Shown: in pieces, positions 8,367 to 18,331 of the stretch
Layout of the letters: each line of letters starts with the position of its first letter
Position numbering within the stretch: position 1 is the stretch's first letter
Source of the DNA: a virus
Reading direction: 5' to 3' (one strand)
Length of the DNA: 55,230 nucleotides
IMG/VR virus record: IMGVR_UViG_3300042397_000935
Span: 1-55,230 of that record
Notes under the pieces: generated by a model
What the model was told of the DNA's origin: nothing
Databases searched by the model: none
What the model saw: only the letters and a program-made list of their open reading frames with translations
Translations under genes and position numbers: made by a program

Positions 8367-10673
8367 TTACTTGATTAAATGAGCTACAACTTTTACTGCC
8401 GAGTTAGCCACTGTTTGCACAAGATATAAATTAACGTTAGCAGTATCAGTATTTGCTATAAATGTTCCTAGTGGAGATGCACCACCATTTGAGGCGACTG
8501 TGCCATACGTAGTTACAAAAGCGTTTCCTGCACCATCGTGAGCAAGAACAAGTTCAGAAAGCTGCGTATTGCTACCTTTCTTTACTTGAACTTCAAACTT
8601 ACCGGATGAGTACGTAGCTTTAGTGAAGCGGTAAACTAGAACTGCACCGACTGTTGAACCAAGATCAGCATTTGAAGACACATCAACTACATAATCTGTT
8701 TTGAATGTAGCAGTTCCACCGATTGCAACTGCGCCTGTTAGGGTTGATTGACCGGCAACTGTTAATGTACCATCAGTTTCAATTGCAGTAGATGTAATAA
8801 ATGTATTAACGCTATTGTTACCAACATTAATTCTATCTAATGTAAGATTGACGTTGGCGCCAACATTGATTGCAACACTTGCATTTGCTGTTGTGGTATT
8901 TAATCCACCAGCGGCATTTGCAAGACCGGCAACTGTTAAAGTATTAGCTAGTGATGTTGCGCCAACAACACCAAGCGTACTGGCAAGATTTGCTGCGCCA
9001 GCTATACTTAAAGTATTTGATAGCGTAGCATTGCCAGTTACACTAAGCGTATTAGCTAGCGTTACTGCCCCAACAACACCAAGGGTGCTAGCAAGATTTG
9101 CTGCGCCAGTTACACTGAGTGTATTTGAAAGAGTTGTGGTATTAGCAACTGTGAGTGTGCCGTCTGTTTCAATTGCAGTAGATGTAATAAATGTATTAAC
9201 ACTATTGTTACCAACGTTAATTCTTGTCGTTGTTAGATTAACATTAGCACCAACATTCATCTCTGTAGTAGCATTTGCTGTTGTGGTATTTAATCCACCA
9301 GCGGCATTTGCTAAACCAGCCACGGTTAGTGTATTTGAAAGTGTTGCAGCACCGGTTACACCGAGTGTACTTGATAGTGCTGTTGCACCTAAAACACCAA
9401 GCGTTCCAGCCACATTGGCGGAATTCTGCAGATTTGCAGCACCAATAACATTGAATGTATTTGATAAGATTGTTGCGCCAGTTACGTTTAGTGTATTCAA
9501 AAGTGTTGTTGCACCCGTAACAGTAATGGTATTTGATAGCGTAACGTTACCTGTAACAGCAACAGTATTTGAGAACGTAGCATTACCTGTAATAGTAACC
9601 GCATTTGAGAACGTAGCATTGCCTGTAACACCAAGCGTACCTAATGCATTAGCTGCTCCTGTTATGCCTAATGTACTTAATACGTTAGCCGCGCCGGCAA
9701 CGCTTAAGGTGTTTGATAATATGACATTACCGGTAACAGCAACGGCGTTTGAGAACGTAGCATTGCCTGTAACAGTAATGACATTTGAGAACGTAGCATT
9801 ACCTGTAACACCGAGTGTACTTAGAGCATTTGCTGCGCCAGAGATGCCAAGTGTGCTTAATGCATTTGCTGCACCAGAGATGCCAAGTGTGCTCAACAGG
9901 TTTGCTGCGCCAGTCACACTGAGTGTATTTGATAAGGTAGCATTGCCTGTTACTGTAATAGTATTTGCAAAGTTGGCATTTGATACAACATTTGCTGCAC
10001 CCGAAATTGTCAGATAGTCTGTTGGCGTAATTGTAAGATTGGCACCGCCTGCCCAAGATCCATTACCAAACGTACTATTAACTGATGCGTTACCAATATG
10101 CAATGTCGTAGCGTTAGCAAAGATATTGGCACCAACTGCTATAGCAGTTGTATTACCGGTAAAGATCCCAGTGCGGAAACTAATTGGTGTTATGTTTGCA
10201 GTAGAGGTACTATTTGCAATTTGAATTAGCGATGGACTAATATTTGTGTTTACAATTGAATTAGATTGTGTTATAATAGCTGTGCTATTCACAAACGAAT
10301 TAGCCGTTCCTAAGCCAAGGTAAACACCGACTGGATTGATAAAGCTATTCGATGTACTGTTACCAGCAAGAACACGAATGCCTGCATCAGCCGCAACATA
10401 AGCTGTTGCATTACTGGTGATCAGAAGGTTGGCAACCAGACCGCCTACCTGAACGTTACCACCACGAAGTGCAGTTGTAACCACAATGTTATTTGCACCG
10501 AACGTTCCCCATAACTGAGATGTACGGCTAATTGTGCCGTTACCGGTATTTGCAACCGTTGTGTTTGCGGTAATAATTTCAGTCGATAATGCGTTTAGCA
10601 GATCATTGGTCTTGAGCAACCAAAGTTCAAAACTATCAGTAATGATATCAACGTTAGCTACTTGTCTTGCCAT
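8367..10673 (-). CDS. Long beta-repeat virion structural protein
   Basis: 768 residues; ATG 10673 overlaps the stop of the upstream gene (TAATG). After an N-terminal domain (FELWLLKTNDLLNALSTEI) the protein consists of many 14-18 residue units such as LSVTGAANLLSTLGISGAAN and VTGNATFSN, which suggest a beta-solenoid rod. A segment of about 65 residues beginning LTVAGLANAAGGLNTTTAN occurs twice. The last 115 residues form a distinct domain (VVDVSSNADLGSTVGAVLVY and on). A conserved fibre type in cyanophage-like T4 relatives; the precise position on the virion is unknown. Confidence 0.8.
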   Translation of the reverse strand: MARQVANVDIITDSFELWLLKTNDLLNALSTEIITANTTVANTGNGTISRTSQLWGTFGANNIVVTTALRGGNVQVGGLVANLLITSNATAYVAADAGIRVLAGNSTSNSFINPVGVYLGLGTANSFVNSTAIITQSNSIVNTNISPSLIQIANSTSTANITPISFRTGIFTGNTTAIAVGANIFANATTLHIGNASVNSTFGNGSWAGGANLTITPTDYLTISGAANVVSNANFANTITVTGNATLSNTLSVTGAANLLSTLGISGAANALSTLGISGAANALSTLGVTGNATFSNVITVTGNATFSNAVAVTGNVILSNTLSVAGAANVLSTLGITGAANALGTLGVTGNATFSNAVTITGNATFSNTVAVTGNVTLSNTITVTGATTLLNTLNVTGATILSNTFNVIGAANLQNSANVAGTLGVLGATALSSTLGVTGAATLSNTLTVAGLANAAGGLNTTTANATTEMNVGANVNLTTTRINVGNNSVNTFITSTAIETDGTLTVANTTTLSNTLSVTGAANLASTLGVVGAVTLANTLSVTGNATLSNTLSIAGAANLASTLGVVGATSLANTLTVAGLANAAGGLNTTTANASVAINVGANVNLTLDRINVGNNSVNTFITSTAIETDGTLTVAGQSTLTGAVAIGGTATFKTDYVVDVSSNADLGSTVGAVLVYRFTKATYSSGKFEVQVKKGSNTQLSELVLAHDGAGNAFVTTYGTVASNGGASPLGTFIANTDTANVNLYLVQTVANSAVKVVAHLIK

Positions 10674-10882
10674 TAATTATTCCTGTGTACTAACTGTAGT
10701 AAAAGCGATTTGATATCCTGAAGATCTTTTTCAACTTCATCAATTCTATTGCAAAGATTATTGGTTTTTCTGCTTGATTCACGAGCAGCCAAGAACTTTT
10801 TATATTCTTCTTCATTATTGTTTATGATAACACCGGTGTCAGTATCTTTGACATAACCGATGTGATTCGTTTCAACTAACAT
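10673..10882 (-). CDS. Small coiled-coil protein between fibre genes
   Basis: 69 residues. N-terminal GYVKDTDTGVIINNNEEEYK resembles small proteins found beside structural genes in T4-like cyanophages. The C-terminal half (NRIDEVEKDLQDIKSLLLQL) is a strong heptad coiled coil. It overlaps both neighbours by one base (TAATG), implying coupled expression with two virion proteins. Role unknown; a minor structural or assembly factor is likely. Confidence 0.7.
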   Translation of the reverse strand: MLVETNHIGYVKDTDTGVIINNNEEEYKKFLAARESSRKTNNLCNRIDEVEKDLQDIKSLLLQLVHRNN

Positions 10883-12963
10883 TATGCAGAAACTCCAATA
10901 ACCTGCACTTGTTCTACCCTCGGTACAGTATGTGTTGTTTCTGAAAGAAGAACAATTTTAAGTTGCATTGTGTTATATGTATCAAACTCAGTATACGATG
11001 ATGTAACATATCTAGCAACATTGTCATTAGCAATATTATTCCATGCTGCATTCTTGTATTTAAGTTTATCAATACCAACATCACCAATAATATTTGCATT
11101 TGTGATTGTTTTGAATAGAGTGATTGTGCTACTAGTTACAGTTGCAACCGGGAACACTTCATGATTTTCCGGTGTTAAAGCACTATATACACGAATCAAA
11201 TTACCAGTTGATATTGCAGATGTCTGATCTACAGTAGTATTAATAGTGTTGCTGCCTGACGCCGTCAAGAATGCTCCAGATAGGCCTGTGTGGAATTCAG
11301 GATACGATGGAAGACCGTATGTATATTCCCAGATATCTTTAGGATCTTCTGTACTGAAACGATCTGTGTTATTTTTTAGTTCTAATGGCGACCATGCTTT
11401 ATCATCAAAAGATTCTTTGTCAGCAGAGTTATGCAACTTGGCATAAACTTTAATTTGTGTTCCAGCTGGACGGTAACCTGCCAGATATACAACAATATCT
11501 TCTGCGTACTTGCCTTCACCAAATGAAATCTTTTTAGAGATATATTTTGATTTGGCCAAACCATTGCGATCTACTTCTGTATCATAACCTGTAATACCGC
11601 CACGTGTTTCTGTGATAGTACTATTGATATCATTTTGATAGAAGAAGAAGTCTAATTCGCCAGTATTAATGTAAGGAACCGAGAAGCGATTTACTTCTGA
11701 TACTAATACGTTAAATGTAAGATTAGCAACAGATGACTTTCTATACGTTCCATACAAATTCGTTGCATCTACTTCTAAAGATCTTGAAAGAAGATATGAT
11801 TCGCGAGGTGCGTTATTAAACTTTAGAAGTTCCAAATTGGTTGCTGATGGAGGCATCGCATTAGACGCGTTTGCAACATTATAAGTCATAGTATAGTTAG
11901 ACGTTGTAGGATTACCAATCAAGAATGTTGGTTTGAAATTATCAACCTGGAATCTGTCAACGGATACAACATTTGCAGAACTATTGGATCTAATTCCGAT
12001 AATTCTTTCTCCTGCCAAAAACTTAACTGAACTATTAGCAGACGAATCTGATAGATACACTTTGTTTTTGCTATAGTCGGTAAAATAAACCGTGCCCACG
12101 GGTGGTACTTTAAACCCAATGCCTGTTGCACTAAAGCTAGGATACTTATCGACATTGATCGATGTGTTGCTATTAATATTCGTGACGGTTAAAATATCTC
12201 TATTGCTACGGTCAGCGCTGACTAACACAATCTTATCATCAATTGCATAACTATCGAAGAGTGTGCTTGTTCCAATAATTACATTACTGCCGGTTGTAAA
12301 TGTTACAGTACCAGTAGTGTTTGCAACATTCTGATACACCCATTCGCCACCAGTAAAAGTACCAGATATAGAATTGTCTACAGTGAAAAACTCGTAGTCT
12401 TTATTGACAAGTGGAATGCTAACATTATTAGAAACAAATTGTGCAACTTTGACTTTGAATTTTAGATCTTTATTGCTAAACTTATCAAACGTATTTGAGT
12501 TTGTAGCCTTATAAAGGAACCCATCAAATCTTGACTGTGAACCAGGCGAAGCAGTATTTGTAACACCTCCAGCACCGATCAAATTATCACCTTGAACATT
12601 GGTCCAGATATCATATGCAGGATCATTATACTTGATAACAATACCGTAATAACGTCCGGTCTTAAGAAGAACAGGATTGGTAAATCCTACAACCGTAGGT
12701 GTCTGTGCATCATTACTGATATTAACAGAATCGTATCCAATTGCTTGAACAGAATTTAAAAGAGTGATATTTGGATTAGGATCACCGTTTTCAACATCAC
12801 AAATCCAGACGTTAATACCTGGTTTTAAAGTACCACTGATATTGGCGCCTTCTACTGGCTTTGCCTTAAAGAATAGATCTACAGATGTTAACATGATTTC
12901 AGCTGCATTTGCAACTGTATCAGGATTTACATAAAATGTTTGGATGTAGTCAAAATTAGACAT
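10882..12963 (-). CDS. Virion structural protein, baseplate/fibre region
   Basis: 693 residues, ATG 12963 with a GAGGAAT ribosome site and a late promoter 23 nt upstream. The sequence is beta-rich (VDLFFKAKPVEGANISGTL, GRYYGIVIKYNDPAYDIWTN) with no catalytic motif. Such proteins accompany the DUF4815 protein in cyanophage-like genomes. Likely a baseplate-periphery or fibre-attachment protein; the exact role cannot be read from the sequence. Confidence 0.75.
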   Translation of the reverse strand: MSNFDYIQTFYVNPDTVANAAEIMLTSVDLFFKAKPVEGANISGTLKPGINVWICDVENGDPNPNITLLNSVQAIGYDSVNISNDAQTPTVVGFTNPVLLKTGRYYGIVIKYNDPAYDIWTNVQGDNLIGAGGVTNTASPGSQSRFDGFLYKATNSNTFDKFSNKDLKFKVKVAQFVSNNVSIPLVNKDYEFFTVDNSISGTFTGGEWVYQNVANTTGTVTFTTGSNVIIGTSTLFDSYAIDDKIVLVSADRSNRDILTVTNINSNTSINVDKYPSFSATGIGFKVPPVGTVYFTDYSKNKVYLSDSSANSSVKFLAGERIIGIRSNSSANVVSVDRFQVDNFKPTFLIGNPTTSNYTMTYNVANASNAMPPSATNLELLKFNNAPRESYLLSRSLEVDATNLYGTYRKSSVANLTFNVLVSEVNRFSVPYINTGELDFFFYQNDINSTITETRGGITGYDTEVDRNGLAKSKYISKKISFGEGKYAEDIVVYLAGYRPAGTQIKVYAKLHNSADKESFDDKAWSPLELKNNTDRFSTEDPKDIWEYTYGLPSYPEFHTGLSGAFLTASGSNTINTTVDQTSAISTGNLIRVYSALTPENHEVFPVATVTSSTITLFKTITNANIIGDVGIDKLKYKNAAWNNIANDNVARYVTSSYTEFDTYNTMQLKIVLLSETTHTVPRVEQVQVIGVSA

Positions 12964-12985
12964 TAATTCCTCGTGTTCTTTTCTT

Positions 12986-12993
12986 TATTTATA
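12986..12993 (-). promoter_or_regulatory. T4-type late promoter
   Basis: Exact TATAAATA on the minus strand in the 39-nt gap before the 693-residue structural gene. Expected transcription start about 12980, leaving a short leader with a ribosome site. Confidence 0.75.
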
Positions 12994-13002
12994 TTCATTA
13001 AA

Positions 13003-16000
13003 TCAACGCAGTTGCTCGCGACCACCGTTAATGTCTCTATAATTAATAATATTTGTATTCTTTCTATCAATCGCATCATTTACTGCTTGAGAAGTAAATA
13101 TTTCAGCCGCCTGAGCAGTTGAAGGTTTTTCAGTAGTTGTTGATACCATTGTAGCAGTCTGTGTTGTATTAAGACCAGATGCATTGTTATAATCAAACGG
13201 AATGTTTGTGTAGTACTTAAGGCCAATTGAACTTGATGCCTTCGAGTTTCCGTCATATGACTCTACACTAAAGATCTTTGTTCCTGCTGTTGCAGATCCA
13301 AGTTTATTTCTTTGTTGCAGATCACTTGTAGCTTCATCAATTCCAGCATCATAGTAGAAATCAAAGTTCAGAATACCATTAGCATCCGAAAGAAGACCGC
13401 TCGTATTGGTTGTTGATGTTCTTGTTTGTGAACATTTTGCTGTTTTGTCTTCGTTGTCAAACACAAACTTGTGATATGTATTTGGCTTCAGGCCAGTAAT
13501 CGAGATAGCAAACTTTTGTGCATCAGAGATATATTCACTAATTTCGACCGGCGAATAATAATCAAGATACGCATATTGGTTTGAAAGCATGATAGTAAAT
13601 TCAGATGGAGAAATCTGATGAACAATACCACTGTACTCAAAGTTTGCAGGATTTGAAACAATCTTAGTTTGTGTTGTTACAACATCCGATGGATAGTATA
13701 GTTTAAATCCGAACGTACCTGAGCGGCCTTGGCCACCACGGTTTTTGCCTTTATATACACGGATCTTATAATAAATGCCGGCATTAGGATCATGTGACCA
13801 TGACATTTTGAATTGATCTTCAATAAATCCGCCAACTGGACCGTATGACTTACGTCTCATCTCATTTGGATGCTCGATTTTTCTACCATCATTTAGAACG
13901 GATAGACCTTTTGTAGTAATATCTGTTGGTGTAATTGGAAGAGCACTTGCTGATGTATGTGTTGTAACAAATTCACCACCAGATATTGTTGCCTGGTATA
14001 TTTCAACTGCTATATTGTTATCGCGGCTGTTGATATAAAATTCTACTGGACCAGCAAGAGTACTCAATGTATAGAAGAATTCTTCGAATACATTACCGCT
14101 ATCGCTGTTTGAAGTACTACGTTGTGACTGCAGAGCAACAGAAGTTTGTTGTTGAACTGATGTTACCGTGATAGGACCTTCTACTGTTCCATTAGTTGCA
14201 TCATTCTGAGAAATAAGTGTAAACTCATTATACGGAAGAGTTACAACACCTGTAAAACCATCCTCAGGACGGAATTCAAGATTTAGTTCAGTTAGACGCG
14301 GATTAAGTTGATCGTCTTTAATTGTAGCATAAAACTCTGGATTGCCAAGGTCTGCATAGTTATAATCTGTGAATGGATCAACAAAGAAACCAAAGCGGAA
14401 ACGATCGACTAACGCATCAAGCGAAGATGGAATATAACGTGATTTTGCAAGGGCTTCTGCCAGAGTAAATGATACGTAGTATTCAAGATCCTTGATTCTC
14501 TTTTCAAGAGAAGCAATATCTGTCATCTTGTATCCTTTGACTTGGATACGTGCACGATCCTGGACATTGATCTGTGGTGTTACTGTATACGTCTTGAGCC
14601 TACGGCCGTATGACTCATTAGTAACCTTAGTATCAATAATCTTTGCTATATCATTTGACAGAGCTTGTGGCAATGAAGGATATGCAGGAATTGTAAGAAT
14701 CTGAAGTGTCAGACTGTTCTTTGGTTCAGGAGGAATATCATTTAAGAATCCATTTTTCCCGGTACGAACCACAAAGTCACCTGTACTGTCAACAACAACA
14801 CGATCAGAACGACCAAGATAATATTCAATGTTTGCAGTCAAATCTGTATCTGGTGCAGGGAAAAACTTATTATCTGCAGAAAACCTATTAGCGGGCGATG
14901 GTTCATCAGGATTTATAATTGATGCTGCATTAGCACCCGCTGCAACTGTAGAAATATCCGTGATTAGAGCAATGGTATTAGCTGAACGTGGACGGAAATC
15001 ATACTGATCGCGAAGATCATAATAGGTACCGCTCGTTCCAAGAATTTCTGGAATTTCCATAGTATGAACATTTGCTTGTGCCATAAGCGCATCAAAGCCC
15101 AGATCATCGCTGATTCTGTATGAGCTAATTGTTTTTACGCTGACATCGCCACCTTCAAATGCATCGTATTGTACAAGAAGAACTGTATCAGAACCTAGTA
15201 CGGTTGCACGAGGCTTTCTGTACAGATAAGATGTATCTAGATAATCTTCTTTTTGATTTGTATCAATATAGAAGTCATTTGTCACATCCGCAACACCATA
15301 TGTGTTACCAGTAAAGAAGATTGGTTGACCAGTAAGTGTGTGATTTTCTGAAGTTGCCGTTGCAGTCAGAGTCAGGTTTGCACCACCACGAGTAGAGGCA
15401 AGAGCCATACCGGTGCTGTTTGCGTAGACAGCATAATAAGTGTTAGTGTCTGTCAGACCAGTAACGGTTGTAGTATTATCAGCATAAACTACTGAATCGC
15501 CGTTTGCAAATGGGTTATTTGAGATAACGATAAACGCGCTGCCCGTCCCAGAACCCGTAATACCTGTATTAGCATTAAATGATAGAGCTTGTGAAGCACC
15601 ATTTGCCAAATATACTTTTCTCAGTCGGAATGCATCAGATACACCAAGCGCCCATGGCCCACGAACACCACCACTATTGTTAGAACAAACAGCACGCGAA
15701 TATATTCCTCGCTTTGCGGTTTTATTTGATGAACTTATGCCTGATCGTGTTGCGTTATACGTAAACATAACGTTGGCAGTTGACGATCCATTGGCAGTAT
15801 TAGCAATGCTTGTGCCCAAATAAATGGAGATCTGTCTGCTATTTGCTGCATTGACATTTGCCCAACGAGTTGATTTACTTGTCAAAGAAATAGGTACGTT
15901 ATTAGGGAAGTACAAAGTAGCACTGCCGCCACTGTATGTCTGTCCTGGTCCTGATGTAAGAACCATTGTAGTTGCACTTGTAACCTGAGCAATTTGTCTG

Positions 16001-18327
16001 ATTACTGGGTTTAAATTGCTTGAATTGGCAAATCGTACAAAGTCACCAGCACTGAATGTGGCATACAGATTTGCTCCGCCAGATGCTAACACATTAGTAT
16101 TTGTTATGCCCCCGGCACCAATCGATACAGTACCTGTTGCAGGAGTTGATGATTGGTAATCGGCTTTAGGAACAATGAGGAGATCTCTTTCGGCCGATGG
16201 ACTCAATACACCGGTGTATGGGAAATTAATACCAGCATCTAGTGTAAGATCAATATAACCATCTGTATTAGCAATCATTGACGGAGAGTTATCAGTTGTT
16301 CTGTATGTGTATGAAATATCTGATACGGATTTCATAGCAGGAACAGAACTATAAAGCAGTGAACTGCCACCAGAATCTTCTAGAACAGCAGCACCAGAAT
16401 CACCTAGAACTACATCTGCAATACCATCGTTAGTGCCATCGAAGAATACAGAACGAACTTTACCAAAGTTCTGCCCGTTGTTCATTACGATGTCAAACAA
16501 ATATAATCTGTACACAGCATTTGGAGTACCAGGTTCACCAGTCTCAAGAGACATTGAACGGATACGTGCTTCACCAATTTTTGCGCCTGGTGATGTAATA
16601 GTAGAACCAGCAGATGATGTAATATAAGTTGCAGGCGTTGAATGAAGTTCAACTAAGCCAGCTGTATTAAATCCAAAGTTACCAGCAAGTTCTTTTACAC
16701 GAACATAATTGCCGTAGCCAAGACGAATCTTGGCATTAGGATTGGTAGCTGTAGCAGTGCCCTTGGCAACGTTGGCCCTGTATTGATCGGTTTCAATACG
16801 GAAACCGTTAATGTAGGCTTTGCCCGGATCGATATTGATTTTAAAGATCGAAGGAGTTTCTGAGAATGTTGTAGAATCGCGAGTCGAAACAATGAACTGA
16901 TCTAGAACATAGTTGCCAGATTCTTCATATGTTCTCTTGGCCATTTCATCGCCAATTATATTATATACAGTGCTTTGATTCTGCTTATAAGGACGTCCAT
17001 CAGCAAACTCGATAATTGGAAGGAAGTCAGTATTTGCATCAGCAACATCTTTATCAAGTACTGTAAGTTCTGGAGTTAACTTAAGACGATCAGCACCAGG
17101 AGCTGCGTAGTTATAAGTGCCAGTAGCGTTATCAAGAAGTGATGTATCTTCATTGCTATCAATAATATCCTCTGATGTATAGAACCCAACCGACTTATCA
17201 AAGCCAGTGTTTGAATACTTGTTGACAACCACAAGCTGTGGTGATACACGTGAGAAGAATCCCTTTTGATAGATAGTACCTTCATCAACAGTTACACCAT
17301 ATCCAGTTCCGATAGGCGTTGTTAACGTATTAGCAACCGAGATTGTTGCTAGGTAGTTAAGAGCTGTGACATCTAATACTCCAATTTGAACATCGGAAAG
17401 GGAAGATGTAGTTTGCTTCATAACAGTAACATGTGGAGGAACATAATATCCAGTTCCTTGAGCAACAATAGAAATAGATGTTACTTTACCAAGACCGTCT
17501 GTTACAAGTGAACCAGATGCGCCAGTACCAATAATAGCCACAACGTTTGCAGTATTTGATGTTGTTGCGTTTCTAATAGTATCACCGGCAGAAACACGCC
17601 ACTTTGTAGTATTTGCAGTTACAAGGTCGGCTGCTAGTGGTTTAACTCTCAGGATAAGAACATTGGCATTTGTGGTTGCATCTGTCGAAATGATCTGAAG
17701 ATTAGCCACACCATTTTGAATTGTATGACCTGCTGTAAACGCACCAGATGGGAAAGTATTACCGCCAGTCGAGTTCTGTACAGCAATGGCTGATACAATA
17801 ACTACACCATCATTATTACCAATTAGCGACGACCCATTGATAACACGCGTCTTAAATATTGGATACTGCGGGCTGTATACTGTAAGCGTTTCACCAGCAG
17901 AGAATGTTAGTGTATTCGAATCTGAACCAGATGAATTGTACTTAACATACAGCGTATTAAGATCTGGAGAACGCGATTCGAATCCTGCTACAGTCTTAAC
18001 AATATATCCAGTAACGTTAGAACTATTACGAACTGATAGACCATCATATGCAGTTACAGAAAGCTGTGTTCCATCTGTTTCAACGTCTTTAATTTTTACA
18101 TAAGGAAGAACCGGGTGACGGACAATATTACAGCCTTCAATGATCGTGCCGCGCTTAAAGATATTGTCGCCAAACTTTTCAATTTGGTTTTGTAAAATTG
18201 TCTGGAGTTGATTAAGCTCACGTGCCTGTACGGCTACACCCGGCTTGAAAAGAACACGATAAAAGTTCTTTGTAGGATCGTAGTCATCGTAGTATGGAAA
18301 TACGTTTAGGTCTGATTGCAGAGCCAT
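13003..18327 (-). CDS. Large DUF4815-type virion protein
   Basis: 1774 residues. The N-terminus (YRVLFKPGVAVQARELNQLQ then TILQNQIEKFGDNIFKRG) is the DUF4815 signature found in cyanomyovirus structural proteins. The remainder is long and beta-rich. Around residues 930-1000 it holds a module (NGDSVVY, VTGLTDTNTYYAVYANSTG, LASTRGGAN) closely related to modules repeated in gp7. The C-terminal part (ISITGLKPNTYHKFVFDNED) is fibronectin-like. Lies between gp8 and the fibre genes, where T4 has gp9-gp12, so it probably links fibres to the baseplate. Confidence 0.85.
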   Translation of the reverse strand: MALQSDLNVFPYYDDYDPTKNFYRVLFKPGVAVQARELNQLQTILQNQIEKFGDNIFKRGTIIEGCNIVRHPVLPYVKIKDVETDGTQLSVTAYDGLSVRNSSNVTGYIVKTVAGFESRSPDLNTLYVKYNSSGSDSNTLTFSAGETLTVYSPQYPIFKTRVINGSSLIGNNDGVVIVSAIAVQNSTGGNTFPSGAFTAGHTIQNGVANLQIISTDATTNANVLILRVKPLAADLVTANTTKWRVSAGDTIRNATTSNTANVVAIIGTGASGSLVTDGLGKVTSISIVAQGTGYYVPPHVTVMKQTTSSLSDVQIGVLDVTALNYLATISVANTLTTPIGTGYGVTVDEGTIYQKGFFSRVSPQLVVVNKYSNTGFDKSVGFYTSEDIIDSNEDTSLLDNATGTYNYAAPGADRLKLTPELTVLDKDVADANTDFLPIIEFADGRPYKQNQSTVYNIIGDEMAKRTYEESGNYVLDQFIVSTRDSTTFSETPSIFKINIDPGKAYINGFRIETDQYRANVAKGTATATNPNAKIRLGYGNYVRVKELAGNFGFNTAGLVELHSTPATYITSSAGSTITSPGAKIGEARIRSMSLETGEPGTPNAVYRLYLFDIVMNNGQNFGKVRSVFFDGTNDGIADVVLGDSGAAVLEDSGGSSLLYSSVPAMKSVSDISYTYRTTDNSPSMIANTDGYIDLTLDAGINFPYTGVLSPSAERDLLIVPKADYQSSTPATGTVSIGAGGITNTNVLASGGANLYATFSAGDFVRFANSSNLNPVIRQIAQVTSATTMVLTSGPGQTYSGGSATLYFPNNVPISLTSKSTRWANVNAANSRQISIYLGTSIANTANGSSTANVMFTYNATRSGISSSNKTAKRGIYSRAVCSNNSGGVRGPWALGVSDAFRLRKVYLANGASQALSFNANTGITGSGTGSAFIVISNNPFANGDSVVYADNTTTVTGLTDTNTYYAVYANSTGMALASTRGGANLTLTATATSENHTLTGQPIFFTGNTYGVADVTNDFYIDTNQKEDYLDTSYLYRKPRATVLGSDTVLLVQYDAFEGGDVSVKTISSYRISDDLGFDALMAQANVHTMEIPEILGTSGTYYDLRDQYDFRPRSANTIALITDISTVAAGANAASIINPDEPSPANRFSADNKFFPAPDTDLTANIEYYLGRSDRVVVDSTGDFVVRTGKNGFLNDIPPEPKNSLTLQILTIPAYPSLPQALSNDIAKIIDTKVTNESYGRRLKTYTVTPQINVQDRARIQVKGYKMTDIASLEKRIKDLEYYVSFTLAEALAKSRYIPSSLDALVDRFRFGFFVDPFTDYNYADLGNPEFYATIKDDQLNPRLTELNLEFRPEDGFTGVVTLPYNEFTLISQNDATNGTVEGPITVTSVQQQTSVALQSQRSTSNSDSGNVFEEFFYTLSTLAGPVEFYINSRDNNIAVEIYQATISGGEFVTTHTSASALPITPTDITTKGLSVLNDGRKIEHPNEMRRKSYGPVGGFIEDQFKMSWSHDPNAGIYYKIRVYKGKNRGGQGRSGTFGFKLYYPSDVVTTQTKIVSNPANFEYSGIVHQISPSEFTIMLSNQYAYLDYYSPVEISEYISDAQKFAISITGLKPNTYHKFVFDNEDKTAKCSQTRTSTTNTSGLLSDANGILNFDFYYDAGIDEATSDLQQRNKLGSATAGTKIFSVESYDGNSKASSSIGLKYYTNIPFDYNNASGLNTTQTATMVSTTTEKPSTAQAAEIFTSQAVNDAIDRKNTNIINYRDINGGREQLR

Positions 18328-18331
18328 TTAA

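Noticed and set aside
8815-10017. Long plus-strand frame of 400 codons
   Set aside because: It is the mirror of the repeated minus-strand structural gene; the composition follows from the repeats.
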